Shown here: positions 61,192 to 64,000 of the stretch, in pieces
Position numbering within the stretch: position 1 is the stretch's first letter
Layout: each line of letters begins with the position of its first letter
Assembly: GCA_030141605.1 (NCBI GenBank)
Contig: JAQGDQ010000382.1
Coordinates: 30,001-94,000, forward strand
Direction of reading: 5' to 3'
DNA length: 64,000 nucleotides
Source: Tubiluchus corallicola
Lineage: Eukaryota; Priapulida; Priapulimorpha; Priapulimorphida; Tubiluchidae
Notes under the pieces: model-generated
Told to the model about the DNA's origin: nothing
The model's database searches: none
Seen by the model: only the letters and a program-made list of their open reading frames with translations
Made by a program: the position numbers and the translations under genes

Positions 61192-61630
61192 CTGGTGCGC
61201 CTGGCCAACCTTGTTCACCTTTATGACTTTCATTCCTTTCATACATTTCATCCAGAAGACCCAGGCGGTCCAGAGGGGCCAAGTGGACCAAAAAGGTCCA
61301 GGTGGGCCACTAGGTCCAGCAGCCCCAATAGGATCAGACGGGCCAGATGGACCTGAAGAACCAGATGGGCCAGCAGGTCCAGAAGGTCCAAACGGACGTA
61401 TAGGACCAAGTGGTCCACTAGGGCCTGAAGGACCCGGTGGGCAAGAAGGACCAGATTCTCCTGAAGGTCGTGGAGACCTGGTTGCCCGGAAGATCCAGGA
61501 GGACCTGAAGGACATGAAGGACCACTTGGTCCAGTGTCACCAGAAGGACTACTGGAACCAGGAGGACCAGAAGGTCCACTGGGACCTGATGGACCAGTTT
61601 CACCACTAGGACCAGGTGGACCTGATTGTC
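61192..61630 (-). pseudogene. Collagen Gly-X-Y exon with frame changes
   Basis: The minus strand encodes roughly 40 Gly-X-Y triplets ([20 protein letters not shown] and on), then [14 protein letters not shown] at a GTACGT donor. The repeat changes frame three times: one base missing after GQPG, one extra T in GPF, and one extra base after GPPGSSG. Five Gly positions are replaced (GSSSPSG, GPSCPSG, GPSCPPG, GPIRPFG, GPSDPIG), each one base away from a Gly codon. The acceptor is the first AG after a T-rich run. Together with 59494-59672 this is the 3' part of a collagen-like gene that is decayed, or a locus with uncorrected sequence errors. Upstream exons were not found. Confidence 0.65.
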
Positions 61631-61639
61631 CTTGTTTGA

Positions 61640-62930
61640 CAATTGCAGTGTTTTGCAAAAAAACAACAACAACAAAAATAATTTCACATAAAAGTCTAGT
61701 TTACGAGTTTTTATGTGTCATCAACAGTTTTTATATAAAATTATATAACAATACAAGAAAGTTTCTGGGTGTTTGTGATTTTCTGTCTTGCATTGAGTAA
61801 GTAAATAATTTATTTGTCGCTAATTTTTTACAAGATGACTGTTGGGAGCTAGTAGATTTTTATGGTGGGGGTGCAACTCTTTACCTCCCAACTCATCCAC
61901 AAATCTGACTACCCTGTCGCGTCATCTTTTATTCACAATAAAAGGGTTGTGCAACATACGTGGGCGGTTGTTGTCCTACAATTTTCAAGAGGGCAACAAG
62001 GCATATGAACCAAAATTCAACGACACAGGTAAAATTAATATATCTTTAGTGAGGTTGCAATGTCGAAGGGTTCACTTGAAAAACCAGCGGGTCTAAGGCT
62101 TGATGTTACGTTTTACGGGGGTTTACTTAGGCGTTATGGTTTTCCATGTTGACCATGACATACATAGATTCCAAACATACCAACAACAAAATCTTATATG
62201 AAATGGAGGAAAAGATTATGATTATGTTTACTATTTTTATTCACTTTTTACTCTGTTTAGATAAATTAGAACAGGTTAAATTATCAATAACAGTTTCGCA
62301 TAAAAGCATAATAACAAAAATGACAAAGTGAAAAGAAAACAAAATGTCTACTTATCAGTTAACCCTTCCCCTGAGAGGACAAGGACATGGGAGAGGAGTC
62401 CGCGGACGTAGCTCACTCCAGTCAGTCACAGCAACACATCAACGACTTCAAGTCTATGGCCATAACAATCAACGGTGATGACGCCGGCTGCAGCACCAAT
62501 CAAATATGAACTTAGGAATGGCTCACAAGTCTCTGTGGTTGACTCAGGATACGTCCACAATCCACAACGTCTGGACACTGGTGGCTAGTCACGCATTTCC
62601 ATGTAGTTTAGAATAAGACACATCGTAGAGAGTTCCAACATCTCATCAGTGTGAATAAAGCTCCATCCACAACATCAAAACTGAAGTAGTTTGGTATCAC
62701 CACTGATAGTCTCTTTATGTTAGATCAGTCAAATAGTAGATGTGCACAAGTTTAGTGCTTCAGACTCTTATATAATCAAGTTTAGGATTTTAACCATTTT
62801 CGTAAAGTAAAGTTAAAGTTAAGAGTTAAAGCATTTTTGGCTGCTTTCAGATTCAGCAGTCACACTGTACTCTCCTGGATATCTGTGTCATGCACTTTCC
62901 AAGATCATGTTATACATGGATAGGTTATAG
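61640..62930. other. Upstream of collagen exon, nothing recognised
   Basis: I found no further Gly-X-Y exon here. The stretch at 62380-62700 is less AT-rich but has no long frame or known motif. Confidence 0.4.
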
Positions 62931-62934
62931 TATA

Positions 62935-64000
62935 TTACGAAAGGAGGGGTGATAGGTAGGAAGCCCTTCCCACAGACTACTATACTACAGCAATATCTAG
63001 TTTAGCTATGTGTAAGAACCTTACAATGACAATAAAAAAAGCAAAAAGAAGATAAGTAAGAAAAGAGACGGGGTGGCGAAAAGACCAATGGTCCACCAAG
63101 TAAGCCACCCTTATACAAAATTAGAGAAAATTGAATGACGACCTATCAAGTAGACATAGATAAATAAATATAAATCAACAATTTGAAAACAAAAATTAAA
63201 AATAAGGACAGTTTGACAAAAATTAACATAATGAGTTCAAATAAGGTTAAAATTAAAAACAGCAAATAATAAATATGTTAGATGAAGTGAAACAAAATTA
63301 AAATTAACAAACAGAACCAAATTTTAAAACGAAGAACCAGAAAAAGAATGAAAGAACGAAAGAAAAAATGAATGGCAAACAATAGATAAATATGCAAATG
63401 AGATGAAACAAAAAACAAAAATGGAATTTCAATTTAAAGAAACTCAATCCATCGGATGAACCAAAGAATAAACGCAAAATCAAACTGTTAAAACTGAAAA
63501 TCATTCAACTAAAAATAATTTTGGTGAGAAATAAATTAAACGAATTCAATGACAAGCAATAATAAAAGGGAAAGGCATAAAAACACATAAAGTTTAAGTT
63601 TAATTGTGCCCAAGTATTTTATTTATTTATTTTTTTTGGTAAATTGGAGTCCATGGAAGATAGTGATATGCCAAAGAAAAAAAGCTTAATGGCGAATATT
63701 ATTTATTTCAGAGTATGGGGATATATAAAGAATAGCTGTTCGACGAAAAAAATAAATAAAAAAGTAATTTAGAAACGAAGCAGACAAAATGGGATGGCAA
63801 AAATTTCTTTCTTACTGAATTTTGCTAGCTAAATAGCATAGTTTCCAATTAGATGCATACGATTCTTTTATTGCAGTGTGCTATGTTGGGAGTCTATGAT
63901 ATCAGAAGGGGGACTATTGTAAAGATTGACACCATTATGGTGGAGAGAGTTCAAACCATATTGGGTCTTGAACCTGTTTTGAAAATAATGGCCTTTATTT
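62935..64000 (-). pseudogene. LINE 3' end running off the window, minus strand
   Basis: At 63868-63985 the minus strand reads RFKTQYGLNSLHHNGVNLYN and then SPPSDIIDSQHSTLQ stop, a typical C-terminal end of non-LTR polyproteins. An A-rich 3' UTR-like region follows to about 62940, with a GTAAGCCACCCTTATAC block resembling one near 43.78 kb. The element continues beyond the window. Confidence 0.55.

Overview
The window is animal genomic DNA: it is AT-rich, gene-poor, cut by spliceosomal introns and crowded with non-LTR retrotransposon remnants, tRNA-derived SINEs, small inverted-repeat elements and satellites. A rhodopsin-class receptor resembling D1 dopamine receptors, a GT49 glucuronyltransferase-like gene, a secreted arylsulfatase and a collagen-type exon all fit a metazoan, most likely an invertebrate. 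The phylum cannot be fixed from the sequence alone. All the genes I can support lie on the minus strand.

Layout. 1-24 kb holds no gene I can recognise. It has a higher-order CT-rich satellite (1.65-3.04 kb), truncated LINEs (7.3 and 8.9-9.85 kb), a 570-bp tetranucleotide tract (11.9-12.5 kb), inverted-repeat elements and several tRNA-like or SINE pieces. 24.2-25.4 kb is a single-exon D1-like amine receptor of 396 aa. 25.4-38 kb is again repeats: TTAA-flanked elements, a 75-bp minisatellite of more than 16 units (32.3-33.5 kb) and a LINE 3' end. 38.1-42.3 kb is a three-exon gene for a Golgi type II glycosyltransferase like B4GAT1 (475 aa, splice phases agree). 44.4-45.2 kb is a LINE 3' end.

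47.7-57.4 kb is an arylsulfatase gene with seven exon positions. All recognised catalytic residues are present; the first coding exon with the ATG was not found. Its fourth exon is present twice (4A and 4B). Each copy is followed by a 66-bp tandem array made from the end of that exon plus its splice donor. The 66-bp period is 22 codons, and each unit has acceptor-like and donor-like dinucleotides flanking a 42-nt segment whose phase would fit between exons 4 and 5. This is the most unusual structure in the window. The large introns also hold a 5S rRNA-like GC-rich block, a LINE fragment and a small inverted-repeat element.

59.5-61.6 kb holds the 3' part of a collagen-like gene. Its Gly-X-Y exon carries three single-base frame changes and five Gly substitutions, so it is decaying or badly resolved. 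60.1-60.8 kb and 62.9-64.0 kb hold further LINE remnants.

The genes do not form an obvious pathway. Two make secretory-pathway or extracellular products (sulfatase, collagen-like), one is a Golgi enzyme and one a surface receptor. Exon boundaries were derived by hand from GT/AG signals, phase and family continuity; none has been checked against transcripts.
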